DNA from: Streptomyces sp. T39
Lineage (GTDB): Bacteria; Actinomycetota; Actinomycetes; Streptomycetales; Streptomycetaceae
Direction of reading: 5' to 3'
DNA: 41,212 nt
NCBI RefSeq assembly: GCF_008042045.1
Contig: NZ_RDBP01000012.1
Coordinates: forward strand, 2,379,446 to 2,420,657
Shown here: piece by piece, positions 1 through 8,837 of the stretch
Numbering within the stretch: the first letter of the stretch is position 1
Layout: the number at the start of each line of letters is the position of its first letter
Notes under the pieces: generated by a model
What the model saw: only the letters and a program-made list of their open reading frames with translations
What the model was told of the DNA's origin: nothing
Database searches by the model: none
Made by a program: the position numbers and the translations under genes

Positions 1-203
1 GCGCACCAGCCGGGAGGAACTCGGCTTCGCCGTGGCCCAGTTCGGCGAGGAGGCGGCGAAGCCGTTCACCTCGGCGGTCGACCACGCCCAGACGGAGCTC
101 ACCAGCGCCTTCCGTGTGCGCCAGCAGCTCGACGACGCGTACCCCGAGGACGAGGCGAGCCGCCGGGCCATGCTGGACGAGATCCTCGCCCGGTGCGCCG
201 AGG
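1..203. repeat. Inverted copy of 1225-1427 (fold-back arm at window edge)
   Basis: Positions 1-203 are the exact reverse complement of 1225-1427 (paired positions sum to 1428); the match fails at 204 against 1224. The arm carries a sense-orientation piece of the TPM gene on the plus strand, whereas the gene itself runs on the minus strand. It replaces the expected 3' end of that gene. The repeat may extend left of the window. Confidence 0.95.
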
Positions 204-2182
204 ATGATCCCGCCGAGGACCGCGCCGCCGAGTCCGCCGCCGCGCCGCCCGCCGGCGCCGCCGCCGAATCCGCCCGGTCCCCCGAACCCGCCGGGGCCGC
301 CGAACCCGGAGCCGTAGCCGCGCACGTCGTTCTCGGCGAGGGTGCGCGCCTGCTGGGCCATCGCGTCCGCGTGCTGCGCCTCCACCAGCGCCGCCTGCGG
401 ATCCCCACCGGTCCCGCCGTCGCCCGACAGCGCCTGGGCCCGCTCCAGCCGGCGCTGCGCCTCGGCGAGCCGGGTGCGTGCCTCGCTGCCGACGGCGCCG
501 CGGTGGGTGGCGACGTAGTCGGCGGCCGCGCCGACCGCCGCGCGGGCGCCGAGCAGGGCGCGCTCCAGCAGTGCCCTGGCCCGCCGGGTGCCCTGCTCGT
601 CCTCACGGGCCGCTGCCAGTGCCTCGTCGAGCGCCGCGTCGGCCTCCTCCACCCGCCGCAGTGCGTCGATCGGGTCGTACGGCCCTGCCCCGATCTCCTG
701 CCGCACCTCAGCGGCCACGGTCCGGGCCCGGGCGACGCGCCCCTGGAGCGCCGCGGTCGACACCCCCTGCCCGGTGCCGTCGAGGAGCCCGCGGGCCTCC
801 GCGAGGTCGGTCTCCGTCTCGGTGAGCGCGCCGGGCAGCCGGCCCGCCGCCTCCGCGAGCTCCACCGCCCTGCGGTCGACGGCCTCGACCAGCAGCGCGG
901 CCTGGGCGATCGCACCCTCGGCGGCGCGTACCTGGACGGCTGCCGTGCCGCGCTCGTCGGCACCGAGCGCCCTGCCCGCCTCGTCGAGGGAGCGGGAGGC
1001 GAACTCCAGTCGGTCCCCGGCCTCGTCCACGGCCCCTCCGACGGGCGCGGACGCGCTCGGCGCGTAGCGTTCGCGCAGCACGCCGAGGGCCGCCTCCGCG
1101 CTGATCATGCGTCCGTCGACGTCGTCGAAGGCCGCCCGGGCCGCGGCCAGGGCGTCCGGTGCGTTCCGCTCCAGGGCGCGCAGCCTGTCGAAGTCGGCGG
1201 ACTCGGCGTCGAGGCGGCGGTTGGCCTCGGCGCACCGGGCGAGGATCTCGTCCAGCATGGCCCGGCGGCTCGCCTCGTCCTCGGGGTACGCGTCGTCGAG
1301 CTGCTGGCGCACACGGAAGGCGCTGGTGAGCTCCGTCTGGGCGTGGTCGACCGCCGAGGTGAACGGCTTCGCCGCCTCCTCGCCGAACTGGGCCACGGCG
1401 AAGCCGAGTTCCTCCCGGCTGGTGCGCAGCGCGTCGTCCGTGTCGACGAGGGCCTGCTTGGCGCGGGTGTCGAGCTCCGCGAGCGGGACGGGGGGCGGTT
1501 CGCCCCATCCCTCCCGGCCGCCCCGGGGGGTGGTGCGGGTCTCGGTGCGCCGCCGCCGTCGGAGCCACGCGTACGCGGCCAGTGCGCCGGCGCCGGCGAC
1601 GACCGCGACGGGCAGCACCAGGTCGCCCGCCCCGGTGGCGGCGCCCCCGCCGCCGGGGTCCGCGTCACCGGGGGTGACGGCGACCTCGGGCACGGGGCGT
1701 CCGGCGAGGACGGCGTCGTAGCCGTCGGCCGCGCCGATCGCCGCGCCCGCCCAGTCGTTCTCGCGCAGCGCGGGCTCGATGCCGTCGCGTGCGACGTCGG
1801 CGAGCTGGGCGTCCGTCAGCCGGGAGGCATCGTCGACCCAGTAGGCGTAGCGGCGGTCGCCGGTGGCGACGGTGAGCAGCACGTCGCTCTCGCCGAGGCC
1901 GTTGCGTGCCGCGGTGCGGGCGGCCCACCGGGGGGCGTCGAGGCCGGAGAAGCCGTCGACGTAGACCACGAAGAGCTGGAGGCGCTGCGCGTCGTAGAGC
2001 CGGTCCAGGGCCGCGGCCACGGCGGGCTCCCGGTCGCCGAGCGCGCCGGTCCGGTCGGTGATCTGCCCCTGCCGGGAGAGCTCCACGGGGTCCTCGGCGC
2101 GCGCGTCGTCGGCGGCGGGCACGATCAGCCACCACGCCGCCACCAGTGCCGCGAGCAGGGCGTGCGTGGCTGTCCGTGTCAC
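1..2182 (-). CDS. TPM-domain membrane protein, 3' end replaced (partial)
   Basis: GTG start at 2182. The protein opens with a signal peptide (residues 1-30), then a TPM domain (about 35-160; family PF04536, formerly DUF477), a transmembrane helix near 187-207, and a long Ala/Glu/Arg-rich coiled-coil region to about 600. A Gly/Phe-rich tail begins near 625, as is typical for streptomycete members. Authentic sequence runs only to 204 (about 659 codons). Beyond that the frame reads through an inverted copy of its own middle (1-203), so the normal glycine-rich C-terminus and stop are absent. It lies 45 bp downstream of the iron-sulfur gene and may be cotranscribed with it. TPM proteins have been linked to photosystem repair in plants and to membrane functions in bacteria; the role here is unknown. 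Confidence 0.8.
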   Translation of the reverse strand, partial: MTRTATHALLAALVAAWWLIVPAADDARAEDPVELSRQGQITDRTGALGDREPAVAAALDRLYDAQRLQLFVVYVDGFSGLDAPRWAARTAARNGLGESDVLLTVATGDRRYAYWVDDASRLTDAQLADVARDGIEPALRENDWAGAAIGAADGYDAVLAGRPVPEVAVTPGDADPGGGGAATGAGDLVLPVAVVAGAGALAAYAWLRRRRRTETRTTPRGGREGWGEPPPVPLAELDTRAKQALVDTDDALRTSREELGFAVAQFGEEAAKPFTSAVDHAQTELTSAFRVRQQLDDAYPEDEASRRAMLDEILARCAEANRRLDAESADFDRLRALERNAPDALAAARAAFDDVDGRMISAEAALGVLRERYAPSASAPVGGAVDEAGDRLEFASRSLDEAGRALGADERGTAAVQVRAAEGAIAQAALLVEAVDRRAVELAEAAGRLPGALTETETDLAEARGLLDGTGQGVSTAALQGRVARARTVAAEVRQEIGAGPYDPIDALRRVEEADAALDEALAAAREDEQGTRRARALLERALLGARAAVGAAADYVATHRGAVGSEARTRLAEAQRRLERAQALSGDGGTGGDPQAALVEAQHADAMAQQARTLAENDVRGYGSGFGGPGGFGGPGGFGGGAGGRRGGGLGGAVLGGIILGAPGEDLVQHGPAARLVLGVRVVELLAHTEGAGELRLGVVDRRGERLRRLLAELGHGEAEFLPAGA
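1225..1427. repeat. Parent arm of the 203-bp inverted repeat
   Basis: This segment lies inside the TPM gene, encoding roughly residues 252-319 on the minus strand. It is matched base for base, in inverted orientation, by 1-203. Here it sits in uninterrupted reading frame, so this is the original copy. Confidence 0.95.
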
Positions 2183-2227
2183 ATACGGGAGGCTATGTCC
2201 GCCGATGGGAGCCCGCGACCGGACGTC

Positions 2228-3013
2228 CTACCCCTTCCGGTCCCCGTCCCCCCGCCGCCTGATCCGGCTCCCCAGCCACACCAGCGGGTCGTACCTGCGG
2301 TCCACGGCCCGCTCCTTCAGCGGGATCAGGGCGTTGTCGGTGATGGCGATGGACTCCGGGCACACCTCGGTGCAGCACTTGGTGATGTTGCAGTAGCCGA
2401 GGCCGTGCTCGTCCTGCGCGGCCGCCCGCCGGTCCAGTCCCCGCTCGGCCGCGGCGTCCAGCGGGTGCATGTCCAGCTCGGCCACCCGCATCAGGAAGCG
2501 CGGCCCCGCGAAGGCCTCCTTGTTCTCCTCGTGGTCGCGCACCACGTGGCAGGTGTCCTGGCACAGGAAGCACTCGATGCACTTGCGGAACTCCTGCGAG
2601 CGCTCCACGTCCATCTGCGCCATCCGGTACGCACCGGGCTCCAGCCCGGGCGGCGGCACGAACGAGGGGATCTCGCGGGCCTTGGCGTAGTTGAACGACA
2701 CGTCCGTCACCAGGTCCCGCACGACGGGGAAGGCCCGCAGCGGGGTGATCGTGACCGTCTCGTCGCGGGTGAAGACCGACATGCGGGTCATGCACAGCAG
2801 CCGCGGACGGCCGTTGACCTCCGCGCTGCACGAGCCGCACTTGCCCGCCTTGCAGTTCCAGCGGACGGCCAGGTCGGGGGCCTGGGTGGCCTGGAGGCGG
2901 TGCACGATGTCGAGGACGACCTCGCCGTCGTTCACCTCCACCGTGAAGTCCTCCAGCCCGCCGCCCTCACGGTCGCCCCGCCACACCCGGAACCGCGCGT
3001 CGTACGTGCTCAT
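2228..3013 (-). CDS. sdhB: Succinate dehydrogenase/fumarate reductase iron-sulfur subunit
   Basis: A 261-residue protein that passes electrons from the flavoprotein to the membrane quinone site. The N-terminal ferredoxin domain has Cys54, Cys59, Cys62 and Cys74 for the [2Fe-2S] cluster. The C-terminal half carries two further cysteine clusters, CIECFLCQDTC and CNITKCCTEVCPE, for the [4Fe-4S] and [3Fe-4S] centres. The ATG at 3013 overlaps the stop of the flavoprotein gene by 4 bp (ATGA), so translation is probably coupled. Together with the anchor type it matches the Sdh1 class of mycobacteria (Rv0247c-Rv0249c) rather than the four-gene SdhCDAB. The direction of the reaction in vivo cannot be read from sequence. 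Confidence 0.93.
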   Translation of the reverse strand: MSTYDARFRVWRGDREGGGLEDFTVEVNDGEVVLDIVHRLQATQAPDLAVRWNCKAGKCGSCSAEVNGRPRLLCMTRMSVFTRDETVTITPLRAFPVVRDLVTDVSFNYAKAREIPSFVPPPGLEPGAYRMAQMDVERSQEFRKCIECFLCQDTCHVVRDHEENKEAFAGPRFLMRVAELDMHPLDAAAERGLDRRAAAQDEHGLGYCNITKCCTEVCPESIAITDNALIPLKERAVDRRYDPLVWLGSRIRRRGDGDRKG

Positions 3014-4935
3014 GTGGTGAGCTCCTCTTCGGCGAGGTACTTGACCAGCTCCTCCTTCTCGAAGAGGGCGAGCAGGTCGGGGCGGATGGGCTCGGTCTCC
3101 CGGCGTTCGAGCACGACGGCGCCCTCGCCCGGGCCGGCCTGCGGCGGGGCGAGGCGGCACACGAGGTTCACCCGGCGCCAGGCCCGCTCCATGGCGGGGC
3201 GGTCCTCCCGGGTGTGGCCGCCGCGGCTCTCGGTGCGCTCCAGCGCGGAGCGGGCGATGCACTCGCTGACGAGCAGCATGTTGCGCAGGTCCAGGGCCAG
3301 GTGCCAGCCGGGGTTGAACTGGCGGTGCCCCTCCACCCCCGCGCGGGCGGCCCGCTCCCGCAGCACGGCCAGCCGTTCGAGTGCCTGCTCCATCTCGCCG
3401 GCCCGACGGATGATCCCGACCAGGTCGTTCATGGTCTGCTGGAGCTCCTGGTGGAGGGTGTACGGGTTCTCCGGGGGGCCCGCCGCGTCCGCGGCGGCGC
3501 CGAAGGGGCGCAGCGCCTCGGCGGCGGCCGCCGCCACGTCCGCCTCGTCCACCGACGGCCTCCGCGCCGGCCGCGCGGCGTGGGCGGCGGCGTGCAGGCC
3601 GGCCCGCCGGCCGAAGACCAGCAGGTCGGAGAGGGAGTTCCCGCCGAGACGGTTGGAGCCGTGCATGCCGCCCGCCACCTCGCCGGCGGCGAACAGACCC
3701 GGCACCCCGTCGGCCGCCGCGGTCTCGGAGTCGACGGCTATGCCGCCCATCACGTAGTGGCAGGTCGGCCCGACCTCCATCGCCTCCGCGGTGATGTCGA
3801 CGTCCGCGAGCTCCTTGAACTGGTGGTACATGGACGGCAGGCGCCGGCGGACGACCTCGGCGGGCATCCGGGTGGAGACGTCCAGGAAGACACCGCCGTG
3901 CGGGGAGCCCCGGCCGGCCTTGACCTCGGCGTTGATCGCGCGGGCGACCTCGTCGCGGGGGAGCAGCTCGGGCGGGCGCCGGTTCGCGTCGGGGTCCTCG
4001 TACCAGCGGTCGCCCTCCTCCTCGGACTCGGCGTACTTCTCCTTGAAGACGTCCGGGACGTAGTCGAACATGAAGCGCCGGCCCTCGGAGTTGCGCAGCA
4101 CCCCGCCGTCGCCGCGCACCGATTCGGTGACGAGGATCCCCTTCACGGACGGCGGCCAGACCATGCCCGTGGGGTGGAACTGCACGAACTCCATGTTGAG
4201 CAGCGGGGCGCCCGCGAGCAGCGCGAGCGCGTGGCCGTCGCCGGTGTACTCCCAGGAGTTGGAGGTCACCTTGAAGGACTTGCCGATGCCGCCGGTGGCC
4301 AGCACCACGGCCGGTGCCTGGAGGACGAAGAAGCGGCCCGTCTCGCGCTCGTAGCAGAACGCCCCGGCCACCGCGCCGTCCCGCCCGGCAGCCGGGTCCT
4401 TGAGGATCCGGGTGACCGTGCACTCCTGGAAGACCTTCAGCCGCGCCTCGGGGTCGCCGTACGCCTCGCGGTCCTCCTGCTGGAGCGAGACGATCTTCTG
4501 CTGGAGGGTGCGGATCAGCTCGAGCCCGGTCCGGTCGCCGACGTGGGCGAGGCGCGGGTACTCGTGGCCGCCGAAGTTCCGCTGGGAGATCCGCCCGTCC
4601 TCGGTCCGGTCGAAGAGCGCGCCCCAGGTCTCCAGTTCCCACACCCGCTCGGGCGCCTCGCGGGCGTGCAGCTCGGCCATCCGCCACTGGTTGAGGAACT
4701 TCCCGCCGCGCATGGTGTCGCGGAAGTGGACCTGCCAGGAGTCGTGGTCGTTGACGTTGCCCATGGAGGCGGCGATGCCGCCCTCGGCCATCACCGTGTG
4801 GGCCTTGCCGAAGAGGGACTTGCACACCACCGCGGTCCGCGCGCCCCTCTCGCGCGCCTCGATGGCGGCGCGCAGTCCGGCGCCGCCGGCGCCCACGACG
4901 ACGACGTCCCACTGCTGGTGTTCGAGCTGAGTCAT
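3010..4935 (-). CDS. sdhA: Succinate dehydrogenase/fumarate reductase flavoprotein subunit
   Basis: A 641-residue flavoprotein that oxidises succinate to fumarate, or the reverse. The N-terminus has a dinucleotide-binding GAGGAG motif (residues 15-20). His46 in GKAHTVMAEGG is placed like the histidine that binds FAD covalently in E. coli SdhA. Further family motifs are QFHPTGM, the RDEVARAI segment near the catalytic arginine, and HGSNRLGGNSLSD. The C-terminal helical domain contains HPEL-like packing and ends at 3010. The ATG at 4935 was chosen because the Rossmann fold begins within 15 residues of it; the reading frame stays open upstream only as a shadow of the anchor gene. It is the middle gene of anchor-flavoprotein-iron-sulfur. 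Confidence 0.94.
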   Translation of the reverse strand: MTQLEHQQWDVVVVGAGGAGLRAAIEARERGARTAVVCKSLFGKAHTVMAEGGIAASMGNVNDHDSWQVHFRDTMRGGKFLNQWRMAELHAREAPERVWELETWGALFDRTEDGRISQRNFGGHEYPRLAHVGDRTGLELIRTLQQKIVSLQQEDREAYGDPEARLKVFQECTVTRILKDPAAGRDGAVAGAFCYERETGRFFVLQAPAVVLATGGIGKSFKVTSNSWEYTGDGHALALLAGAPLLNMEFVQFHPTGMVWPPSVKGILVTESVRGDGGVLRNSEGRRFMFDYVPDVFKEKYAESEEEGDRWYEDPDANRRPPELLPRDEVARAINAEVKAGRGSPHGGVFLDVSTRMPAEVVRRRLPSMYHQFKELADVDITAEAMEVGPTCHYVMGGIAVDSETAAADGVPGLFAAGEVAGGMHGSNRLGGNSLSDLLVFGRRAGLHAAAHAARPARRPSVDEADVAAAAAEALRPFGAAADAAGPPENPYTLHQELQQTMNDLVGIIRRAGEMEQALERLAVLRERAARAGVEGHRQFNPGWHLALDLRNMLLVSECIARSALERTESRGGHTREDRPAMERAWRRVNLVCRLAPPQAGPGEGAVVLERRETEPIRPDLLALFEKEELVKYLAEEELTT

Positions 4936-4961
4936 GCCGGAGGGCAACCTTCCGTAGGGGC

Positions 4962-5786
4962 CTAGAAGAAGCGCGGGTCGTCGAAGGCGCCACTGGCGAG
5001 GAGGTACACGTAGAGGTCCGCCAGCGCGACGCTGAACAGCGAGGCCCAGGCCAGCTGCATGTGACGGGCGTTGAGCCGGCCCGCCCAGCTCCACAGCCGG
5101 TAGCGCACCGGGTGCCGGGAGAAGTGCCGCAGCCGGCCGCCGACGATGTGCCGGCAGGAGTGGCAGGAGAGGGTGTACGCCCAGATCAGCACGGCGTTCA
5201 CCAGCAGCACCACGGTGCCCAGGCCCATGTGGCCCCACGCGTAGTGCTCGTCGCGGAAGGCGAGCACGGTGTCCCAGGTGAGGATCGCGGCGACCGGCAG
5301 GGCGGCGTAGAAGAAGTACCGGTGGGCGTTCTGGAGGATCAGCGGGAAGCGGGTCTCGCCGCTGTAGGCCCGGTGCGGCTCGGCCACGGCGCAGGCCGGT
5401 GGCGACGCCCAGAAAGCCCGGTAGTAGGCCTTGCGGTAGTAGTAGCAGGTCAGCCGGAAGCCCAGCGGGAACACCAGGATCAGCAGCGCGGGCGACAGGC
5501 CCCACCAGCTCCCGACGATCTCCCAGTTCGGTCCGCCCCTCATCGGGACGCAGTTCTCGGCGAGGCAGGGCGAGTAGAACGGTGAGACGTACGGCGCCGC
5601 GTAGTAGTCGGCGTTCGCGAACGCGCGCCAGGACGAGTAGACGACGAACGCGAGGAGCCCCGCCGCGGTGAGGGCGGGTGCGAGCCACCAGCGGTCCGTG
5701 CGCAGATGGCGGGGGCGGATGGCGGCCCGGGTGGCTCCGCGCACTCCCGTGCCGGCGGGCGGTGGTGGTTCGGTACCTGTGGCCAA
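4962..5786 (-). CDS. Sdh1-type membrane anchor subunit
   Basis: A 274-residue integral membrane protein with five likely helices near residues 34-53, 93-114, 157-176, 187-208 and 244-265. Several histidines, including those in the CHSCRH stretch after helix 4, could serve haem or quinone sites. Size and place match the single anchor of the mycobacterial Sdh1 complex (Rv0249c, 273 residues from memory). The best start is TTG at 5786, with GGAG about 6 nt upstream; no ATG or GTG fits better. It ends 26 bp before the flavoprotein gene, so it leads the operon. It is unlike the classical paired SdhC/SdhD cytochrome b subunits. Confidence 0.85.
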   Translation of the reverse strand: MATGTEPPPPAGTGVRGATRAAIRPRHLRTDRWWLAPALTAAGLLAFVVYSSWRAFANADYYAAPYVSPFYSPCLAENCVPMRGGPNWEIVGSWWGLSPALLILVFPLGFRLTCYYYRKAYYRAFWASPPACAVAEPHRAYSGETRFPLILQNAHRYFFYAALPVAAILTWDTVLAFRDEHYAWGHMGLGTVVLLVNAVLIWAYTLSCHSCRHIVGGRLRHFSRHPVRYRLWSWAGRLNARHMQLAWASLFSVALADLYVYLLASGAFDDPRFF

Positions 5787-5837
5787 CGGGGACTCCGGGT
5801 GGAGTGGGATCGGGTGAGGTCCGGGGATGTGCGCGGG

Positions 5838-6080
5838 TCAGGGGGCGTGACGGTCGCGGGCGCCGAGCCCTTCGTCGTCCGAGTCCGTCCACAGGGAGCG
5901 GTCGTACGGCGTGTCGGGGATGGTGACCAGGTCGCCGGGGACCGGGGGCTTCGGCACACCGGGCCGCGCCGGCGCGGCGCCCCGCAGGGCGGCCTCCAGG
6001 GCCTGCTCCAGTCTCCCGACGCGCCGGGTGAGCTCGTCGACGTGCTGCCGCATCGCCGTCAACTCGTCGTGCTGGGACAT
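5838..6080 (-). CDS. Small coiled-coil protein of unknown function
   Basis: An 80-residue acidic protein. Residues 1-35 form a heptad-rich helix (hydrophobic M, V, L, V, L, L positions) likely to dimerise. The rest is proline-rich and disordered. It ends 51 bp before the Sdh anchor gene in the same direction and may be cotranscribed. I do not recognise a named family, but codon usage and position suggest a real gene. The 297 bp from here to the next gene on the plus strand is a divergent promoter region with an AT-richer patch near 6340-6370. Confidence 0.7.
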   Translation of the reverse strand: MSQHDELTAMRQHVDELTRRVGRLEQALEAALRGAAPARPGVPKPPVPGDLVTIPDTPYDRSLWTDSDDEGLGARDRHAP

Positions 6081-6377
6081 GACGTGTCCTCACTTCCGCG
6101 GAGTGCGGGTGGCATCGTTCATGCGCCTGAGAGTGTCGCGCGTCACATCCGGGGTTGTGAAGGGGACGTACGGGATTCCCGGTGTCCGCGCCGCCGGCGC
6201 GCCACTTTCCGGCCGTCCCGTCCGGCGGCTCCGGGGTGCGGGGGATTGGGCCGCCCGGGTGGCCTCGGGTGCCGCCGCCGCCGTGTCTGCGCCCGCCGGG
6301 CCGTCCCGTCCACTTCAGTGGAGGAATCGGTGTGATCATCTCCAAATTCGACAAAACAGGACTAAGAGGTACATGCC

Positions 6378-8771
6378 ATGTCCCAGGTCGAGGCCCCCCG
6401 AGGGCGGACATGCTCCCGAAGGCTCCGCTCCGTGGCCCTGCTCACCAGCGGCGTACTGGCACTGCCCGCTCTCGCCGCCTGCAGCTCGGGCGACGAGGAG
6501 AGCAAGGCGAGGCCGCCGGCCCAGGACATCGCCCCCGCCGGCCGCGACGCCACCGCCGACGGCGGCACCGTGCGCTGGGCCGTGGACTCGGTGCCCGCCA
6601 CGCTCAACGCCTTCCAGGCCGACGCCGACGCCACGACCGCCCGCATCGCGGGCGCCGTGCTGCCGGCGCTCTTCACCGTCGACGAACGCGGCCGACCCCA
6701 GCGCAACCCCGACTATCTGGAATCGGCCGAGGTCGTCGAGCGCGAACCGAAGCAGGTCGTCCTCTACAAGCTCAACCAGCAGGCCGTCTGGAGCGACGGC
6801 CGGGAGATCGGGGCGCCCGACTTCCTCTCCCAGTGGCGCGCGCTGAGCGGCAAGGACTCCGCGTTCTGGACCGCGCGCAACGCCGGGTACGAGCGGATCG
6901 ACCGGATCGAGCGGGGCTCCAGCGACCTGGAGGTCAAGGTCACCTTCACCAAGCCGTACGCGGACTGGCGGTCGCTGTTCACCCCGCTCTACCCCAAGGA
7001 GATCACCGCCACCCCGGCCGCCTTCAACGAGCGGGCCCGCACCGCGCTCGCCGCCACGGCCGGGCCCTTCCGGGTCCAGAAGATCGACGCCAGGGCGAAG
7101 AGCACCACCCTGGTGCGCAATCCCCGCTGGTGGGGCCAGCGGGCCAAGCTGGACAGCCTGGTCCTCGCCGCGGTGCCGCGCGAGCAGCGGGTCGCCGCGC
7201 TGGCGGCGGGCACGCTGGACGTGGCCGAGATCGACCGGTCCGGCGCCGAGCGCATCGCCTACGCGGCGAAGGACGCCGGCCGCGGCGGCAAGCCCGTCGC
7301 GCACGGCCCGGGCTCCGGGATCACCCCGTCGGCCGCCCTCCGCTCCTGGGCCCTGGCGCACGGCTCCGACGAGAGCCTCGCCGACTCCGCCCGCGCGGCC
7401 CGCGAACGGACCGCGAAGGCGCGGCAGCGGTACGCCGAGGAGCAGTCGGCGCTGCGCGGCTTCCGCGTCCGCAAGTCGCTGGAGCCCGCATACACCCAGC
7501 TCGCCATGAACGGGGAGAGCGGACCGCTCGCCGACGAGCGGGTGCGCCGGGCCGTCGCCCGGGCGCTCGACCGGGAGGAGCTGGCCGAGACCGTGCTCGC
7601 CCCGCTCGGGCTGCCCGCCGAGCCTCCCGGCAGCCACCTCGCGCTCGCCGGCCAGCCGTTCTACAAGGACAGCAGCGGCGCGCTCGGCAAGCAGAGCACC
7701 CAGGAGGCCCAGGGGCTCCTCGCCGACGCCGGCTGGACCCCCGGCGGCGCCCGGCAGAAGCCCCGGCCGGCCGAGGCCGACGCCGGAGCGGGCGGCCCTT
7801 CGGGCAGTGCCTCGCCGTCCGGAGCGAAGGACGGCGGGAAGGACGGCGAGAAGGGCGGCAGGAAGGACAGCGGCAAGGACGGCGACGGTGGCGGCACGCC
7901 CGCCGCCCGGGCGTCGGGCAAGCCGGGCGCCTCGGACGCCGCCTCCGGCGACGGCCTCTACATCGTCGGCGACGACAAGCCCGCCGCCGACGCCCGGCTC
8001 CGCGACCGCGCCGCGGGAGCCATCCACGTCCTCGCCCCCGCCCCCGGGGCCGCCCTCCAGAGCCTGGCCCTGGAGCAGCAGGCCCGGACGGTCGCCGAGG
8101 GCCCGGTCTCCGCGGACACCGAGGCCGCAGGCGGACGGCACCGCGGCGACGGGGTGGCCGGTGCCTACGCCCCCCGCGGGTCCGCCGCCCCCGCCCCGGC
8201 CGGCGGTGCCGTCGGCAAGGACGGCAAGGCCCTGTCCCTGCGGTTCGTGCTCCCCTCGGGGCCGGGCTCGCAGGTGCTGCGCTCGGTCGGGGACCGGATC
8301 TCGGCGATGCTGCGGCGGGTCGGCATCCGCACCGAGATCGTCAAGGTCGAGGACGAGAACTACTTCAAGGACCACGTCGCCTCCGGCGACTACGACCTGG
8401 CCCTCTACTCCTGGCCGGCGAGCGCGTACCCGGCGACCGACGCGCGGCCGATCTACGCCAAGCCCAAGCCGGCGTCCGACGGATCGCTGCTGGTCGAGCA
8501 GAACTACACCCGGGTCGGCAGCGACTACATCGATCAGTTGTTCGATCAGGCCGCGGGTGAACTGGACGAGGACGCCGCACGCGATCTGATGCGCCGCGCC
8601 GACGCCAGGATCTGGGCGGCGGCGGGCTCCATCCCCCTCTACCAGAGGCCCGAGCTGGTGGCCGTGCGCAGCTCCCTGGTCAACGTCGGGGCCTTCGGTT
8701 TCAAGTCCCCGGCCCATCAGCACATCGGTTACAAGAAATCCCAGGTCAACGGGGGCCCGAAACCGCAGTAG
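6378..8771 (+). CDS. LpqW-like lipoprotein, family 5 solute-binding fold
   Basis: A 797-residue secreted lipoprotein: a basic n-region, a hydrophobic stretch and a lipobox ending at Cys35 (L-A-A-C). Residues about 50-450 and 618-780 are the two parts of a SBP_bac_5 (DppA/OppA-like) fold. Between them, residues 455-617 form a long Gly/Lys/Asp/Ala-rich insert not expected in the family. No permease or ATPase genes adjoin it. Mycobacterial LpqW (Rv1166, beside typA Rv1165) has the same fold and neighbour; it acts in lipomannan/phosphatidylinositol-mannoside synthesis rather than import. Orthology is inferred from that. Start ATG 6378 has AAGAGG 8 nt upstream; an ATG at 6373 is out of frame. Confidence 0.85.
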   Translation: MSQVEAPRGRTCSRRLRSVALLTSGVLALPALAACSSGDEESKARPPAQDIAPAGRDATADGGTVRWAVDSVPATLNAFQADADATTARIAGAVLPALFTVDERGRPQRNPDYLESAEVVEREPKQVVLYKLNQQAVWSDGREIGAPDFLSQWRALSGKDSAFWTARNAGYERIDRIERGSSDLEVKVTFTKPYADWRSLFTPLYPKEITATPAAFNERARTALAATAGPFRVQKIDARAKSTTLVRNPRWWGQRAKLDSLVLAAVPREQRVAALAAGTLDVAEIDRSGAERIAYAAKDAGRGGKPVAHGPGSGITPSAALRSWALAHGSDESLADSARAARERTAKARQRYAEEQSALRGFRVRKSLEPAYTQLAMNGESGPLADERVRRAVARALDREELAETVLAPLGLPAEPPGSHLALAGQPFYKDSSGALGKQSTQEAQGLLADAGWTPGGARQKPRPAEADAGAGGPSGSASPSGAKDGGKDGEKGGRKDSGKDGDGGGTPAARASGKPGASDAASGDGLYIVGDDKPAADARLRDRAAGAIHVLAPAPGAALQSLALEQQARTVAEGPVSADTEAAGGRHRGDGVAGAYAPRGSAAPAPAGGAVGKDGKALSLRFVLPSGPGSQVLRSVGDRISAMLRRVGIRTEIVKVEDENYFKDHVASGDYDLALYSWPASAYPATDARPIYAKPKPASDGSLLVEQNYTRVGSDYIDQLFDQAAGELDEDAARDLMRRADARIWAAAGSIPLYQRPELVAVRSSLVNVGAFGFKSPAHQHIGYKKSQVNGGPKPQ

Positions 8772-8808
8772 CGCGCCGTTCGCACAAGCTCAGAAGTGGC
8801 TCAACTCT

Positions 8809-8837
8809 CTTGCCCGCCGGCCTCGCCGGCGGGCAAG
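8809..8837 (+). terminator. Hairpin terminator after the LpqW-like gene
   Basis: A perfect 13-bp stem (8809-8821 with 8825-8837) and a 3-nt loop lie 37 bp after the stop codon. There is no U-tract, as is usual in Streptomyces. Confidence 0.8.

Noticed and set aside
32..3757. A very long open frame on the plus strand
   Set aside because: Antisense shadow of the TPM, sdhB and sdhA genes, which carry recognisable domains on the minus strand. High GC keeps such frames open.
6331..6377. A GTG preceded by GGAGGAA just upstream of the LpqW-like gene
   Set aside because: Its frame runs antiphase through the lipoprotein gene and encodes nothing recognisable.
7800..8230. Possible frameshift in the low-complexity part of the LpqW-like gene
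   Set aside because: The frame is uninterrupted and the second half of the fold resumes normally after it, so it is an insert, not a frameshift.
6336..8723. Long minus-strand open frame over the LpqW-like gene
   Set aside because: Low-complexity Gly/Val/Arg composition and no domain; the plus-strand lipoprotein with signal peptide is real.
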